Source of the DNA: an uncultured Candidatus Saccharibacteria bacterium | GTDB lineage: Bacteria > Patescibacteriota > Saccharimonadia > Saccharimonadales > Saccharimonadaceae | DNA length: 64,000 bases | Assembly: GCA_948477625.1 (NCBI GenBank) | Contig: CAOLNK010000001.1 | Location: 1 to 64,000, forward strand | Direction: 5' to 3' | In this document: positions 1-8,769 of the stretch, piece by piece | Layout: each line of letters starts with the position of its first letter | Position numbering within the stretch: the first letter of the stretch is position 1 | Program-made: the position numbers and the translations under genes | Notes under the pieces: model-generated | The model's input: only the letters and a program-made list of their open reading frames with translations | Database searches by the model: none | Told to the model about the DNA's origin: nothing

Positions 1-572
1 TTCTTGTCATTGATAATTTTGGTAGCTGCCATTTTAGAAAAGTCGCTGGAAAAATATCTCTGGTCATATCCAACCATATTAGTGTCACCAATCAAAGGTA
101 ACAAATAATAAGAATCCTCACTGGTTACATTATATGGCCTTCTGACAGAGAATTCCGCAATTTTGGTGGATTCGCCGGTATTTGGATTAACAGCCTGCAC
201 AGAGTATACAAAAATATTGCTAACTCCATCGTCTGCATGGTAAAAATAATTCTGCACCACAATTATCCCCTCAATCTCGCCTGTTTCCGCTACGACAACT
301 TCCTCTTCAATGCCGTCATCTTCCTCCCACGCTACGCACTCATCTTCCGGCGGCCTACCAAAGTCATCATTTTCGCCGGTAACGTCTTCCAAGCCGACCG
401 ATGTGGCCGGCTCCGTGCTGATCGCAGGTTCCTCCTCAGCTTCATCAGCGTAAACCGCCGGGCCAGTTTCCTCATAGCTCGCCGTTGCCGGCTCCTGACT
501 ACTTCCGCACCCCGCGAGCACCATAGCGCTTAGCGCCAAAGTTACTACAGTTGCTAAAACCTTTTTCTTCAT
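1..572 (-). CDS. Lipoprotein, partial (3' end outside window)
   Basis: The minus-strand reading frame opens with ATG at 572 and runs off the left edge, giving 190 visible residues. The N-terminus is a signal peptide (MKKK then a hydrophobic stretch) ending in the lipobox LAGC, so Cys22 should be lipidated and the protein held on the outer face of the membrane. A low-complexity acidic linker rich in Glu, Ala and Pro follows to about residue 100, then a more globular part with aromatic residues that I cannot assign to a family. The start is supported by a GGAGG ribosome site at 581-586. The function is unknown; it could be a surface adhesin or a solute-binding protein. Confidence 0.7.
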   Translation of the reverse strand, partial: MKKKVLATVVTLALSAMVLAGCGSSQEPATASYEETGPAVYADEAEEEPAISTEPATSVGLEDVTGENDDFGRPPEDECVAWEEDDGIEEEVVVAETGEIEGIIVVQNYFYHADDGVSNIFVYSVQAVNPNTGESTKIAEFSVRRPYNVTSEDSYYLLPLIGDTNMVGYDQRYFSSDFSKMAATKIINDK

Positions 573-731
573 CTTAATCATCCTCCATTCTCTCAAGGTT
601 CGCATTACTTATACAACTTATATACACCAAAAGTAACTTACTACCCCGCCATTTTATCACAAAAACTTACAACCAGCAAGCACAAGAACTTTCAAGGCGC
701 AGTTTTGCAAGCCAGGGTATAATATCTATGC

Positions 732-737
732 TATAAT
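732..737 (+). promoter_or_regulatory. -10 box of ruvB (leaderless)
   Basis: A perfect TATAAT ends 7 nt before the ruvB ATG, so transcription should begin at or beside the start codon. No Shine-Dalgarno sequence is present. The -35 region is weak. Confidence 0.6.
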
Positions 738-744
738 TATTCTA

Positions 745-1806
745 ATGGGAATTCAACGAAACATCGACGAGTCGACTGACGCTCCAGAGCCGCGCGAACA
801 ACACCGCCTAGTAGATACCAACCTCAATGACGGCGATATTTCTGAACAGGCTGAAGAAGTTTCGCTTCGTCCAACGACTTTCGCAGACTATATTGGCCAA
901 GAGCGTCTCAAGACCAATCTTAAGCTCGCTATTGATGCTGTGAAGAAACGCAACGACGGCACCACGCTCGATCATGTTCTGCTCTACGGCCCTCCTGGCC
1001 TTGGCAAGACCACCATGGCTAATGTCATCGCACACGAAATGGGTGCTAATCTTCGTGTCACTTCTGGCCCGGCGATTGAACGCGCGGGTGACTTAGCTTC
1101 TATTCTTACCAACCTCCAGGACGGCGACGTTCTATTTATTGATGAGATTCATCGCCTGCGCCGTGCCGTAGAGGAAATCCTCTATTCTGCCATGGAAGAT
1201 TGCAAGCTTGACATCGTAATCGGTAAAGGCCCCGCCGCGCGCTCGGTGCGCCTCGATCTGCCCAAGTTTACCGTCATTGGCGCTACCACCCGCACTGGTT
1301 CGTTAGCCGGCCCATTGCGTGACCGTTTCGGGCTTATTCATCGTCTAGAATATTACCAAATTCCCGAAATTGAACGCATCATCAACCGCACTGCCAGCCT
1401 GCTTGGCACCGGCATTGCCCCCGAGGCTACTAGCCTGCTGGCCACGCGCTCGCGCCTTACTCCACGTATTGCCAATCGTCTCACTAAGCGCGTTCGTGAT
1501 TATGCCGATGTTAATGGTGACGGTTTTATTGACGTCAACCTTGCTACTGACGCTCTTAATATGATGGAAATCGATAATCTTGGTCTCGACCCTGCCGATC
1601 GCAACATGCTTCAGCTCATGCTTGAGAATTATGGCGACCGCCCGGTTGGTCTCAATACTATCGCTGCCCTCACTGGTGATGAATCCGCTACCATCGAAGA
1701 TTATTATGAGCCATATCTTTTGCAGCTTGGTTTGATTGAGCGCACCCCGCGCGGTCGTGCTGTAACGCCTAAGGCCAAAGAACACCTTGCGAAGATTAAA
1801 CATTAG
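745..1806 (+). CDS. ruvB: Holliday junction branch migration helicase RuvB
   Basis: RuvB is the hexameric AAA+ motor that drives branch migration of Holliday junctions with RuvA before cleavage by RuvC. The 353-residue protein has the family layout. A short variable N-terminus precedes LRPTTFADYIGQE, then come Walker A GPPGLGKTT (about residue 87), Walker B DVLFIDEIHRL, sensor 1 GATTRTG with the arginine finger in LRDRFG, and the C-terminal winged helix ending around GLIERTPRGR. The gene is read from a leaderless promoter. A new promoter for the next gene starts only 4 nt past its stop, so it is probably its own transcription unit. ruvA and ruvC are not in the window. Confidence 0.97.
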   Translation: MGIQRNIDESTDAPEPREQHRLVDTNLNDGDISEQAEEVSLRPTTFADYIGQERLKTNLKLAIDAVKKRNDGTTLDHVLLYGPPGLGKTTMANVIAHEMGANLRVTSGPAIERAGDLASILTNLQDGDVLFIDEIHRLRRAVEEILYSAMEDCKLDIVIGKGPAARSVRLDLPKFTVIGATTRTGSLAGPLRDRFGLIHRLEYYQIPEIERIINRTASLLGTGIAPEATSLLATRSRLTPRIANRLTKRVRDYADVNGDGFIDVNLATDALNMMEIDNLGLDPADRNMLQLMLENYGDRPVGLNTIAALTGDESATIEDYYEPYLLQLGLIERTPRGRAVTPKAKEHLAKIKH

Positions 1807-1809
1807 CCA

Positions 1810-1815
1810 TATAAT
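1810..1815 (+). promoter_or_regulatory. -10 box of the agmatine operon (leaderless)
   Basis: TATAAT lies 6 nt before the ATG of the carbamoyltransferase, inside the 15-nt gap after ruvB. The first gene of the operon has no ribosome site, whereas the two downstream genes have strong GGAGG sites. This is the pattern expected of a leaderless first cistron. Confidence 0.6.
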
Positions 1816-1821
1816 ATACAT

Positions 1822-2847
1822 ATGGATAACCCTTATGTATTAACGCACAAAACCCCAACTCACAAAGATTTCATTGACACGACCGACTTTGACCAGTCGG
1901 AGATTATGGATATTATCAAGACCTCTATGATGGTACGCGACTACATCAAATCTGGCGGCACACTTGAAACTCTTTTCCATAAGAACCTAGCTATGATTTT
2001 TGAACAAAAATCTACCCGCACGCGGGTTTCGTTCGAAGTTGGTATGGAACAACTTGGTGGCCATGCCCTCAACCTTGCTCCGGGCGCTATTCAACTAGGT
2101 GGGCACGAGACTATTGGTGACACGGCTCAGGTACTCAGTCGTATGTGTGATTTGATTATGGCTCGTGTTAACCGCCATGAAAGCGTACTTGAGCTTGCCG
2201 CACGTTCTTCGGTGCCAGTTATCAATGGTATGTCAGATTATAATCATCCCACGCAAGAAATTGGTGATATTATCACAATTTTTGACCATCTTCCGGCTGA
2301 TAAGCCACTGAACAAAATTAAGGTGGTTTTTGTAGGTGATTGCACTCAAGTCTGCGCTTCACTGATGATGATTACGACCAAGCTTGGCATGAACTTCATC
2401 CAATATGGCCCTCCTGCCAAGTGGCTGAGTGATGATTTTCTTAAGATTGGTCGCGCTAATAATCAGATGTATGGCGGTAGCGTACACGTTACAGATAATC
2501 CAGTTTATCTTGAAGGCGCTGACTTCATTTATGCTGATGTTTGGTATGGTCTATACGATAAGGAAACCCCCAAAGATGTCTATATGCGCGAATTTTATCC
2601 TAAATATCAGGTGAATGATGAGAAGCTGGCGCTGACTGGTAACCCGGCGGTCAAGTTCATGCACTGCTTGCCAGCCAACCGCAACGAAGAGGTTACGGAT
2701 AGCGTTTTAGATGGCCCGCATTCTGCAGCTTGGGATGAGGCGGAGAACCGTCTCACGGCGCAGCGCGGTCTACTACTCTACTTTAGCGGTAAAGCTCAAG
2801 AAGCGTTAGACGAAATTAAGAAACAAAAGGAGGGGCACGATGCCTAA
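1822..2847 (+). CDS. ptcA: Putrescine carbamoyltransferase
   Basis: This enzyme takes carbamoyl groups between carbamoyl phosphate and putrescine; in catabolism it splits N-carbamoylputrescine into putrescine and carbamoyl phosphate. Transcarbamylase motifs are clear: carbamoyl-phosphate loop KSTRTRVSFEVG, HPTQ and MHCLPA. The YGLY sequence at about residue 236 (DVWYGLYDKE) is the signature reported for putrescine rather than ornithine enzymes, and the C-terminal extra helix (KAQEALDEIKKQKEG) also fits. Length (341) is typical. The next two genes encode an APC antiporter and agmatine deiminase, the usual partners (agu genes). The alternative, ornithine carbamoyltransferase, is less likely because of YGLY and the neighbours. 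Confidence 0.88.
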   Translation: MDNPYVLTHKTPTHKDFIDTTDFDQSEIMDIIKTSMMVRDYIKSGGTLETLFHKNLAMIFEQKSTRTRVSFEVGMEQLGGHALNLAPGAIQLGGHETIGDTAQVLSRMCDLIMARVNRHESVLELAARSSVPVINGMSDYNHPTQEIGDIITIFDHLPADKPLNKIKVVFVGDCTQVCASLMMITTKLGMNFIQYGPPAKWLSDDFLKIGRANNQMYGGSVHVTDNPVYLEGADFIYADVWYGLYDKETPKDVYMREFYPKYQVNDEKLALTGNPAVKFMHCLPANRNEEVTDSVLDGPHSAAWDEAENRLTAQRGLLLYFSGKAQEALDEIKKQKEGHDA

Positions 2848-4297
2848 AAAACCAAAATATAAATTTAGGCTGTTCAGCGCCGTCCTAGCCACAGTCTGCA
2901 TCATTCTTGTAGGTGATGCTGTCGCGCCTACGGCCGCCATTGGTAATTCGCAATACTTCTGGTGGATTATTATGCTGATTGGCTTCTTCGTACCATACGG
3001 TCTAATTTCTGCTGAGCTTGGTACCCAATATCCTTCCGAGGGCGGTATGTACACTTGGGTGGAGAAAGCTTTTGGCTCTAAGTGGGCCAGTCGCGTCGCT
3101 TGGTATTACTGGGTAAACTACCCACTTTGGATTGCGTCTTTGGCTGACCTTGTTACTACAATTATCATGCAAATGCTCGGTTTCGAGATTACTTGGCCGC
3201 TGATTTTGGCGATTCAAGTTTTCTACATCTTACTAGTTTCGGTGCTTGGGGTTTTGCGTATTTCTCAGAGTGACGTGCTTTCTAACGTTGGTGCTGTAGC
3301 TAAGTTTATCTTTATGGCTGGTCTCGGCGTGCTGGGCATCTACGTGTTATTTACGCAGGGAACTGCCAACCCCGTCAATTCCATTACTGATCTACTTCCG
3401 TTGATGGAAGATGGCCACTTTAGTCTTACTGGCCTGGGTTTTGTTTCGTTAATTATTTTCAACATGCTCGGTTTTGAAGTGGTCTCCACTTTTGCTGGCG
3501 ACATGCAAAATCCCAAGAAAGAAATCCCCAAAGCCATCATCATCGGTGGTATTTTGATTGCAATTTTCTATCTCTTGCCAAGTTTCGGTATCGGCGTGGC
3601 CATTCCACTCGAAGAATTACAAACTGACACCGGTCTTATTGCTAGTTACGAAATCCTCCTTAATATTATTGGTTTCTCCGCCGGTCTGGCCAAGGCAATT
3701 ATTGTTGTGGTTGGCGGCCTCTTCATCTACACTCTGGTAGCTAACATTGCCTCCTGGAACTTTGGTGTCAACTCAGTAATTGCTTATGCCGCCGAAGACG
3801 GTGCCTTTCCTAAGTCCTGGATGAAGCGTACTAAAGATGGCGTACCTTATGTACCATCCATCTGGACCTGTGTGGTTGCTCTCGTGATTGCAATTGCTGG
3901 TATCATCATCGCACAATTCGTGCCTGACCTTACCAACCTCTTCTGGACTTTCTTCTCACTCAGCCTGGTCTGTCTGCTTCTAGCTTACTTACCAATGTTC
4001 ATGGCCTTCCTCAAACTTCACAAACAAGGCCGCCAGTCCGAAAGTGGCTTCTGGATTGAAGGTGGCAAAGTTAAAATCGCCCTCTTCGGTATCGTGCCAT
4101 TTGTGCTGATTCTTGCCGCACTTTTCTTCACCCTCTTCCCCGAATTTAATCTCGAAATGTTCAGCTATAACTGGCCACTGATTGTGGGTGGCTGTATCGC
4201 AGTTGTCATCGGTGAGCTGATGGTAATGCATGTTAAAGATGGTAGAAATCTAAAATCAACCAAAAAGGAGGAAACTCTCAATGCGCATAATGGATAG
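2840..4297 (+). CDS. aguD: APC-family transporter, probable agmatine/putrescine antiporter
   Basis: A 485-residue integral membrane protein with about 12 predicted membrane helices. It has the amino acid-polyamine-organocation family start (VGDAVAPTAAIGNSQYFWW) and the conserved NMLGFEVVSTFAGDMQNP segment of the sixth helix region. It starts inside the end of ptcA (8-nt overlap) behind an AGGAGGGG ribosome site and overlaps aguA by 17 nt, so the three are translationally coupled. From this position I infer exchange of external agmatine for internal putrescine. Substrate choice cannot be read from sequence alone; another amino acid or polyamine is possible. Confidence 0.8.
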   Translation: MPKKPKYKFRLFSAVLATVCIILVGDAVAPTAAIGNSQYFWWIIMLIGFFVPYGLISAELGTQYPSEGGMYTWVEKAFGSKWASRVAWYYWVNYPLWIASLADLVTTIIMQMLGFEITWPLILAIQVFYILLVSVLGVLRISQSDVLSNVGAVAKFIFMAGLGVLGIYVLFTQGTANPVNSITDLLPLMEDGHFSLTGLGFVSLIIFNMLGFEVVSTFAGDMQNPKKEIPKAIIIGGILIAIFYLLPSFGIGVAIPLEELQTDTGLIASYEILLNIIGFSAGLAKAIIVVVGGLFIYTLVANIASWNFGVNSVIAYAAEDGAFPKSWMKRTKDGVPYVPSIWTCVVALVIAIAGIIIAQFVPDLTNLFWTFFSLSLVCLLLAYLPMFMAFLKLHKQGRQSESGFWIEGGKVKIALFGIVPFVLILAALFFTLFPEFNLEMFSYNWPLIVGGCIAVVIGELMVMHVKDGRNLKSTKKEETLNAHNG

Positions 4298-5378
4298 CAC
4301 ACCCAAAGCCGACGGTTTTTATATGCCGTCTGAGCTTGCTCGTCACCGTTGCACTTATTTGCTCTGGCCCGAGCGCGAAGACAACTGGCGTTTCAACGCT
4401 GAATATGGCCAGGCGGCTTTCAAAGAAGTTATTCAAGCCATCGCTAAATACGAACCCGTCGTAGTCGGCGTCGACAAATCGCAATATCTTAACTTGCTTG
4501 AAATGAACATGCCCAATGTTCAGATTGTTGAGATTAGCAACAACGATTCCTGGATTCGTGACACTGGCGCCACTTTCGTCGTGGATGGTTTTGGTCGCAT
4601 GCGCGCAGTGGACTTCAAGTTCAATGCTTACGGTGGTCTCGTCAACGGCATTTATTTTCCTTGGGATCAAGATGATTATATTGCTCCCAAGATGGCGGCA
4701 ATTGAAGCAGTGGATTATTATCACCTCACCGATTTTGTGCTCGAGGGTGGTGCCGTTCATAGCGATGGAGAGGGAACATTACTTGTGACCGAAGAAACCA
4801 TGCTCGACCCCGGACGTAACCCCGAAATGACCAAGGAGCAAATTGAAGAAAAGTTGAAAGATTATCTCGGTGCCGAAAAAGTCCTTTGGATTCCAAAGGG
4901 TATCTACATGGATGAAGATACCAACGGCCACGTGGATAACATCTGCCAATTTGTCGCTCCAGGCAAGGTTGTGCTAGCCTGGGAGGACAATCCCGAAGAC
5001 CCTCAGCACGAGCGCTCACAAATGGCCTATGACTATCTCAGTAGCCAGACTGATGCCAAGGGTCGCCCGATTGAAATCGTTAAAATTCATGTGCCAAATC
5101 CAATTTTGATTACCGAAGAAGAATCCAAGGGTGTAGATGTGGTAGAGGGAACTTTCCCGCGCCGCCCGGGCGACCGCTTGCCAGCCAGCTATATCAATTA
5201 CTATAACTGTAACGGTGCGATTATTTTGCCGGTGTTTAAAGATCCACACGACCAAGCCGCGATTGATACTTTACAATCGCTCTTTCCCGACAAAGTGATT
5301 GAACCAATTTATGCACGCGAGATTTTGTTAGGTGGTGGCAACATCCACTGCATCACGCAACAAGTTCCGCTACCATAA
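4281..5378 (+). CDS. aguA: Agmatine deiminase
   Basis: AguA hydrolyses agmatine to N-carbamoylputrescine and ammonia. It belongs to the guanidino-group-modifying (PAD-like) fold. Landmarks are WPEREDNWR near the N-terminus, NDSWIRDTGATFVV (substrate-binding Asp and Arg), LEGGAVHSDGEGTLLVTEE, DTNGHVDN with the catalytic His, and GGGNIHCITQQ at the end carrying the nucleophilic Cys. The 365-residue length is usual. ATG 4281 is preceded by AAAAGGAGG; an in-frame ATG at 4290 is an alternative. It is the third gene of the agmatine operon. Carbamate kinase, which would recover ATP from the pathway, is not encoded next to it or anywhere in this window. Confidence 0.95.
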   Translation: MRIMDSTPKADGFYMPSELARHRCTYLLWPEREDNWRFNAEYGQAAFKEVIQAIAKYEPVVVGVDKSQYLNLLEMNMPNVQIVEISNNDSWIRDTGATFVVDGFGRMRAVDFKFNAYGGLVNGIYFPWDQDDYIAPKMAAIEAVDYYHLTDFVLEGGAVHSDGEGTLLVTEETMLDPGRNPEMTKEQIEEKLKDYLGAEKVLWIPKGIYMDEDTNGHVDNICQFVAPGKVVLAWEDNPEDPQHERSQMAYDYLSSQTDAKGRPIEIVKIHVPNPILITEEESKGVDVVEGTFPRRPGDRLPASYINYYNCNGAIILPVFKDPHDQAAIDTLQSLFPDKVIEPIYAREILLGGGNIHCITQQVPLP

Positions 5379-5461
5379 CACTACAGACAGAACCGACAGT
5401 CTTTCATTCGGTTTATGCCTACATATTAGCACAAACATTTTAATTTGTCAAGAGGATTTTC

Positions 5462-7141
5462 GTGAAAAGTTTACATTATGATGGACCAATCGTTTTAGCA
5501 ATTCTGGATGGCGTTGGCATGAGTACGGCGCGTAGCGGCAATGCCGTCCGTCAAGCGCATACTGAATTTCTTGACCAGGCTATGGTGAATTATCTCAATA
5601 TCCCTCTGCTCGCTTCGGGTGAAGCAGTGGGAATTATGCCAGGGCAAATGGGTAATTCTGAAGTGGGGCATAATGCGATTGGCTCTGGCCAGATTATTAA
5701 GCAGGGAATTGCACAGGTTGAAGCCGCTTTTGCTACTGGCGATATTTGGGAATCCAAGGCTTGGAAAGGCGCCATGAAGTTTCTAGGTACAGGGAAGCAG
5801 AAAGAGGAGGAAAAGGTAGCCAACCCAACTAGTTGTACTGGCACCCTGCATTTTTGTGGCATCTTTTCTGACGGCGGAGTGCATAGCGACATTAAGCATC
5901 TCGAACAAATGATTCAACGTGCCTATGATGAGGGTGTGCGCAGAATTCGGATTCACTGCGTGTTCGATGGACGTGACGTAGCCCCGCAGTCCGAGCCAAG
6001 GTATATCGAACGTCTAGAGAAGTTCTGCACAAAATACAAAGATGCGGATTTTCGCATCGCTTCTGGCGCGGGGCGCATGATCGCCACAGCTGATCGTTAC
6101 GAGAATGACTGGGGCATGGTGCAACTGGGTTGGGATATGATGGTCCATGGTCGCGCCCCGCGCCAGTTCAAGTCTGCCAGCGAAGCTGTGCAAACTTTGC
6201 GTCGCGAAAATCCGGCAGTGCAAGATCAATACCTTCCCGCATTTATTGTCATCGAGAACACTGGAGCTAGCAGCGCGCTCAGCGCTCGCGCTGAGCGCGC
6301 CAAGACGTCTGGCTGCCGCCAGCCGCGGGCGGTCGGCACGGTTGAAGACGGTGACGCTTTCATCTACTACGATTTCCGTGCCGACCGCGCCGTCGAAATC
6401 GCACGCGCTTTTGACGACCCGAATTTTGACAAATTCGACCGCGGCCAAGTGCCAGACGTCTACTTCGCCGGTCTCACCGAGTATGATTCTGACAAACACA
6501 TTCCCAAAAACATCCTTGTTCCGCCCATTACTATCGAAACTCCACTCAATACTTTTCTCGGTCAGAACAAAATCTCCCAACTCGCTATTTCTGAAACGGT
6601 CAAATTTGGCCACGTCACTTATTATTTCAACGGCAATAGTTATAAAAAGGCGCCAGGAGAGGAACAAATTGAAGTTCCGTCCGATTTGCAACCTTTCAAT
6701 ACTCGTCCGTGGATGAAATCCGCCGAGATTACTGACATCGTGTTGGATAAACTTGACCAATTTAAATTCATCCGTATCAACTATCCGGGTGGCGATATGG
6801 TGGGGCACTTTGCTGAGCTCGAGCCAACCATCGTCGCACTTGAAGCCATTGATATCCAGCTTGCGCGCCTCGCCAAAAAAGTTGACGACCTTGGCGGCAT
6901 GATGATTATTACGGCTGACCACGGCAACGCCGAAGAGCTTTTGGATAAAAGTGGCGTTCCTAAGACCTCGCACACGAGCAATCTTGTTCCGTGTATTTTC
7001 TACGACAATACTGCCAACACCAAACGCTATCACGCTGCCAAAATCCCTGCACCTGGGCTTACTAATCTTGCGGCTACCATTGCAACTTTGCTCGGCTTGC
7101 CCGATTACCCGGCGCCTTGGCAACCATCGTTGATTAAATAG
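5462..7141 (+). CDS. gpmI: 2,3-bisphosphoglycerate-independent phosphoglycerate mutase
   Basis: GpmI interconverts 3- and 2-phosphoglycerate in glycolysis using two metal ions. Recognisable parts are ILDGVG at the N-terminus, the phosphoserine site MGNSEVGHNAIGSGQ, FDGRDVAPQS, NFRADRA-like YYDFRADRAVEIARAF, NYPGGDMVGH, ADHGNAEELLD and TSHTSNLVPC. At 559 residues it is about 45 longer than usual. Much of the excess is a GC-rich insertion at about residues 268-292, whose DNA is strongly palindromic (6273-6300). The start is GTG with AGAGGA upstream; there is no upstream ATG that keeps family alignment. Expressed apart from the agmatine genes, after an 83-nt gap. Confidence 0.95.
   Translation: MKSLHYDGPIVLAILDGVGMSTARSGNAVRQAHTEFLDQAMVNYLNIPLLASGEAVGIMPGQMGNSEVGHNAIGSGQIIKQGIAQVEAAFATGDIWESKAWKGAMKFLGTGKQKEEEKVANPTSCTGTLHFCGIFSDGGVHSDIKHLEQMIQRAYDEGVRRIRIHCVFDGRDVAPQSEPRYIERLEKFCTKYKDADFRIASGAGRMIATADRYENDWGMVQLGWDMMVHGRAPRQFKSASEAVQTLRRENPAVQDQYLPAFIVIENTGASSALSARAERAKTSGCRQPRAVGTVEDGDAFIYYDFRADRAVEIARAFDDPNFDKFDRGQVPDVYFAGLTEYDSDKHIPKNILVPPITIETPLNTFLGQNKISQLAISETVKFGHVTYYFNGNSYKKAPGEEQIEVPSDLQPFNTRPWMKSAEITDIVLDKLDQFKFIRINYPGGDMVGHFAELEPTIVALEAIDIQLARLAKKVDDLGGMMIITADHGNAEELLDKSGVPKTSHTSNLVPCIFYDNTANTKRYHAAKIPAPGLTNLAATIATLLGLPDYPAPWQPSLIK
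6273..6324 (+). repeat. Palindromic in-frame insertion within gpmI
   Basis: A perfect 12-bp inverted repeat (arms GCGCGCTCAGCG and CGCTGAGCGCGC, 4-nt loop, 6273-6300) is followed by a second hairpin (GGCTG/CAGCC, 6311-6324). Both lie in a stretch that conserved GpmI proteins lack. The segment is far more GC-rich than the surrounding gene and stays in frame. Confidence 0.7.
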
Positions 7142-7218
7142 CTATATTGCAACAAGGAATTGGGCAAAATACGCTTAAGCTTTTTCCGAAACGGTACTGT
7201 TATTTCTGCGGAACATGA

Positions 7219-7224
7219 TATAAT
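7219..7224 (+). promoter_or_regulatory. -10 box of the PRC-barrel gene (leaderless)
   Basis: TATAAT ends 6 nt before the ATG at 7231; no ribosome site is visible. Confidence 0.55.
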
Positions 7225-7230
7225 AATAGT

Positions 7231-7824
7231 ATGTTATTCAACGGTTCGCGCTTGCTCGGTTGCCCAGTTCTTAGTTTGCACGTTGGCGGTCGGATTGCCA
7301 GTGTGAGCGAACTCATTATCGACCCCGATGACCTCAAAATTATCGCTTGCCGTGTTACTGGCCTGCTCGTGGGTAAAGAAGTTGGCGAAATCCTTCCCAT
7401 GGATAGTGTACGCGAGTTCTCGCGCCTCGGTATGATTGTCGATTCGGCCGATGAATTTGTCGAACCAGATGAGATTATTCGCATTAAAAAAATCTTAGAT
7501 CTAAACTTTCATCTAATTGGCCTTAAAGTAGAGTCCAAGCAAGGTGCTCGATTGGGGAAAGTCTGCGACTTTACCGTGGAACCATCCACTTGGCAGGTCC
7601 AGCAGCTTATCATCCAGCGCCCATTCATCAAATCCTTCATCGATCCAGAACTAACAATTTCGCGCAGTCGCATTGAAGAAGTTAATGATTATAAGATTAT
7701 TATCAAAGAGGAAACCGAGAAACCGACTTCTAATGCCAAGGCTGGCAAAACCGATTTTGTACCAAGTTTCGTCAATCCTTTCCGTGAGCCAGATTTTGCC
7801 TCAGAATCACGTACTGACGATTAA
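7231..7824 (+). CDS. PRC-barrel domain protein
   Basis: A 197-residue soluble protein with two PRC-barrel-like repeats. The first is at residues 1-75 (LLGCPVLSLHVGGRIASVSELIIDP style) and the second at about 90-155 (LIGLKVESKQGARLGKVCDFTVEP). PRC-barrels are small beta-barrels found in RimM, photosynthetic reaction centre H subunit and many uncharacterised bacterial proteins, often mediating protein or RNA contacts. The C-terminal 45 residues look disordered and end acidic. The gene stands alone between gpmI and the convergent recX. The domain assignment is from sequence pattern; the cellular role is unknown. Confidence 0.8.
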   Translation: MLFNGSRLLGCPVLSLHVGGRIASVSELIIDPDDLKIIACRVTGLLVGKEVGEILPMDSVREFSRLGMIVDSADEFVEPDEIIRIKKILDLNFHLIGLKVESKQGARLGKVCDFTVEPSTWQVQQLIIQRPFIKSFIDPELTISRSRIEEVNDYKIIIKEETEKPTSNAKAGKTDFVPSFVNPFREPDFASESRTDD

Positions 7825-7884
7825 GAATAGATACAATACAATGCATATAATTTGTATGTACATTGTATATACAACGTACATATA

Positions 7885-8751
7885 TCATTCTGCATCATCC
7901 TGGCTCTTGGCGGTTTCCACCGCATCCTTAGCCTGCTGGAAGTTAAAGCCTTGGCGCACTAAATACCCCACCAGCTGAAAGTCGTTATATTTTTTACGCT
8001 TCTTGGCGATTACTTTGAAGATTTCTTCACCCTCATCGCGTTGAACTTTAGTCATGGCGGCAGAAATCAAATCCGAGCTTACCCCTTTTTGTTGTAGCTC
8101 CATGCGCAAACGTTTATGGCTAATCCCTCGGCGTACATAACGATTTTCTACATAAAACTCCGCAAATTTTTGATCATTGAGATATTTTTTCTCAATTAGA
8201 CGCGCAATTACTAGCTGCATCACGTCATCTTCAATCTCAGCCAACGGCCGCTTTTCCTCATGCGCGCGTTGACGATTGAGTTGCCTGCGTTTAATCTGTC
8301 GTCGGCGCAAATAATCTCGTGTCTCGCGCACCGAATGCGGCCTAGTCAGTACCCACTCCAGCGTGCGCTGATATAACTTACCAAATTCCGATATCCGGCG
8401 CAATTCTTCCAGACGTTCCGCGGTGACATGGCACCCCATCTTGACTCCTGCCTCAATCACTTGTGTCACGTCTAGTGAGAATGCAAAGTGCCCATCGAGA
8501 AAAATATTCACACGGTTAGGGTCGCGCACACCGGGCGTCATTTTAGTGACGGTATAATATTCCGGCCCCTCCAGCATTGCTGTCATGCCCCCCACCGGGC
8601 CAGATACGTCTTCGGCTGCGCCATAAATCATCTCCGCTTCGCGTCGCCTCTGCACAACTAGCGCATCAGCTTCGACTACTTTATCCTCATTAACATCGTC
8701 TAGATTATTAACGACGTCAATTCCTGGTTCTAGAGATTCAATCTTGAGCAT
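7885..8751 (-). CDS. recX: Regulatory protein RecX
   Basis: RecX binds RecA filaments and limits or remodels them. The C-terminal half has the family pattern of three-helix repeats: TLEWVLTRPHSVRETRDYLR, VIARLIEKKYLNDQKFAEFY, RRGISHKRLRMELQQKGV and LVGYLVRQGFNFQQAKDAV. A roughly 75-residue N-terminal extension precedes the usual start (YYTVTKMTPG...), making it 288 residues, longer than the E. coli protein (166). ATG 8751 is chosen because GAGG at 8759-8762 sits 7 nt upstream; a GTG at 8757 would place that site too close. It follows recA by 18 nt and is almost certainly co-transcribed. Confidence 0.9.
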   Translation of the reverse strand: MLKIESLEPGIDVVNNLDDVNEDKVVEADALVVQRRREAEMIYGAAEDVSGPVGGMTAMLEGPEYYTVTKMTPGVRDPNRVNIFLDGHFAFSLDVTQVIEAGVKMGCHVTAERLEELRRISEFGKLYQRTLEWVLTRPHSVRETRDYLRRRQIKRRQLNRQRAHEEKRPLAEIEDDVMQLVIARLIEKKYLNDQKFAEFYVENRYVRRGISHKRLRMELQQKGVSSDLISAAMTKVQRDEGEEIFKVIAKKRKKYNDFQLVGYLVRQGFNFQQAKDAVETAKSQDDAE

Positions 8752-8769
8752 CCCCACGCCTCAAGTATT

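Noticed and set aside
6014..7123. A 369-residue minus-strand open frame opposite gpmI
   Set aside because: It is the shadow of gpmI, with basic low-complexity sequence and no domain; gpmI motifs are unambiguous.
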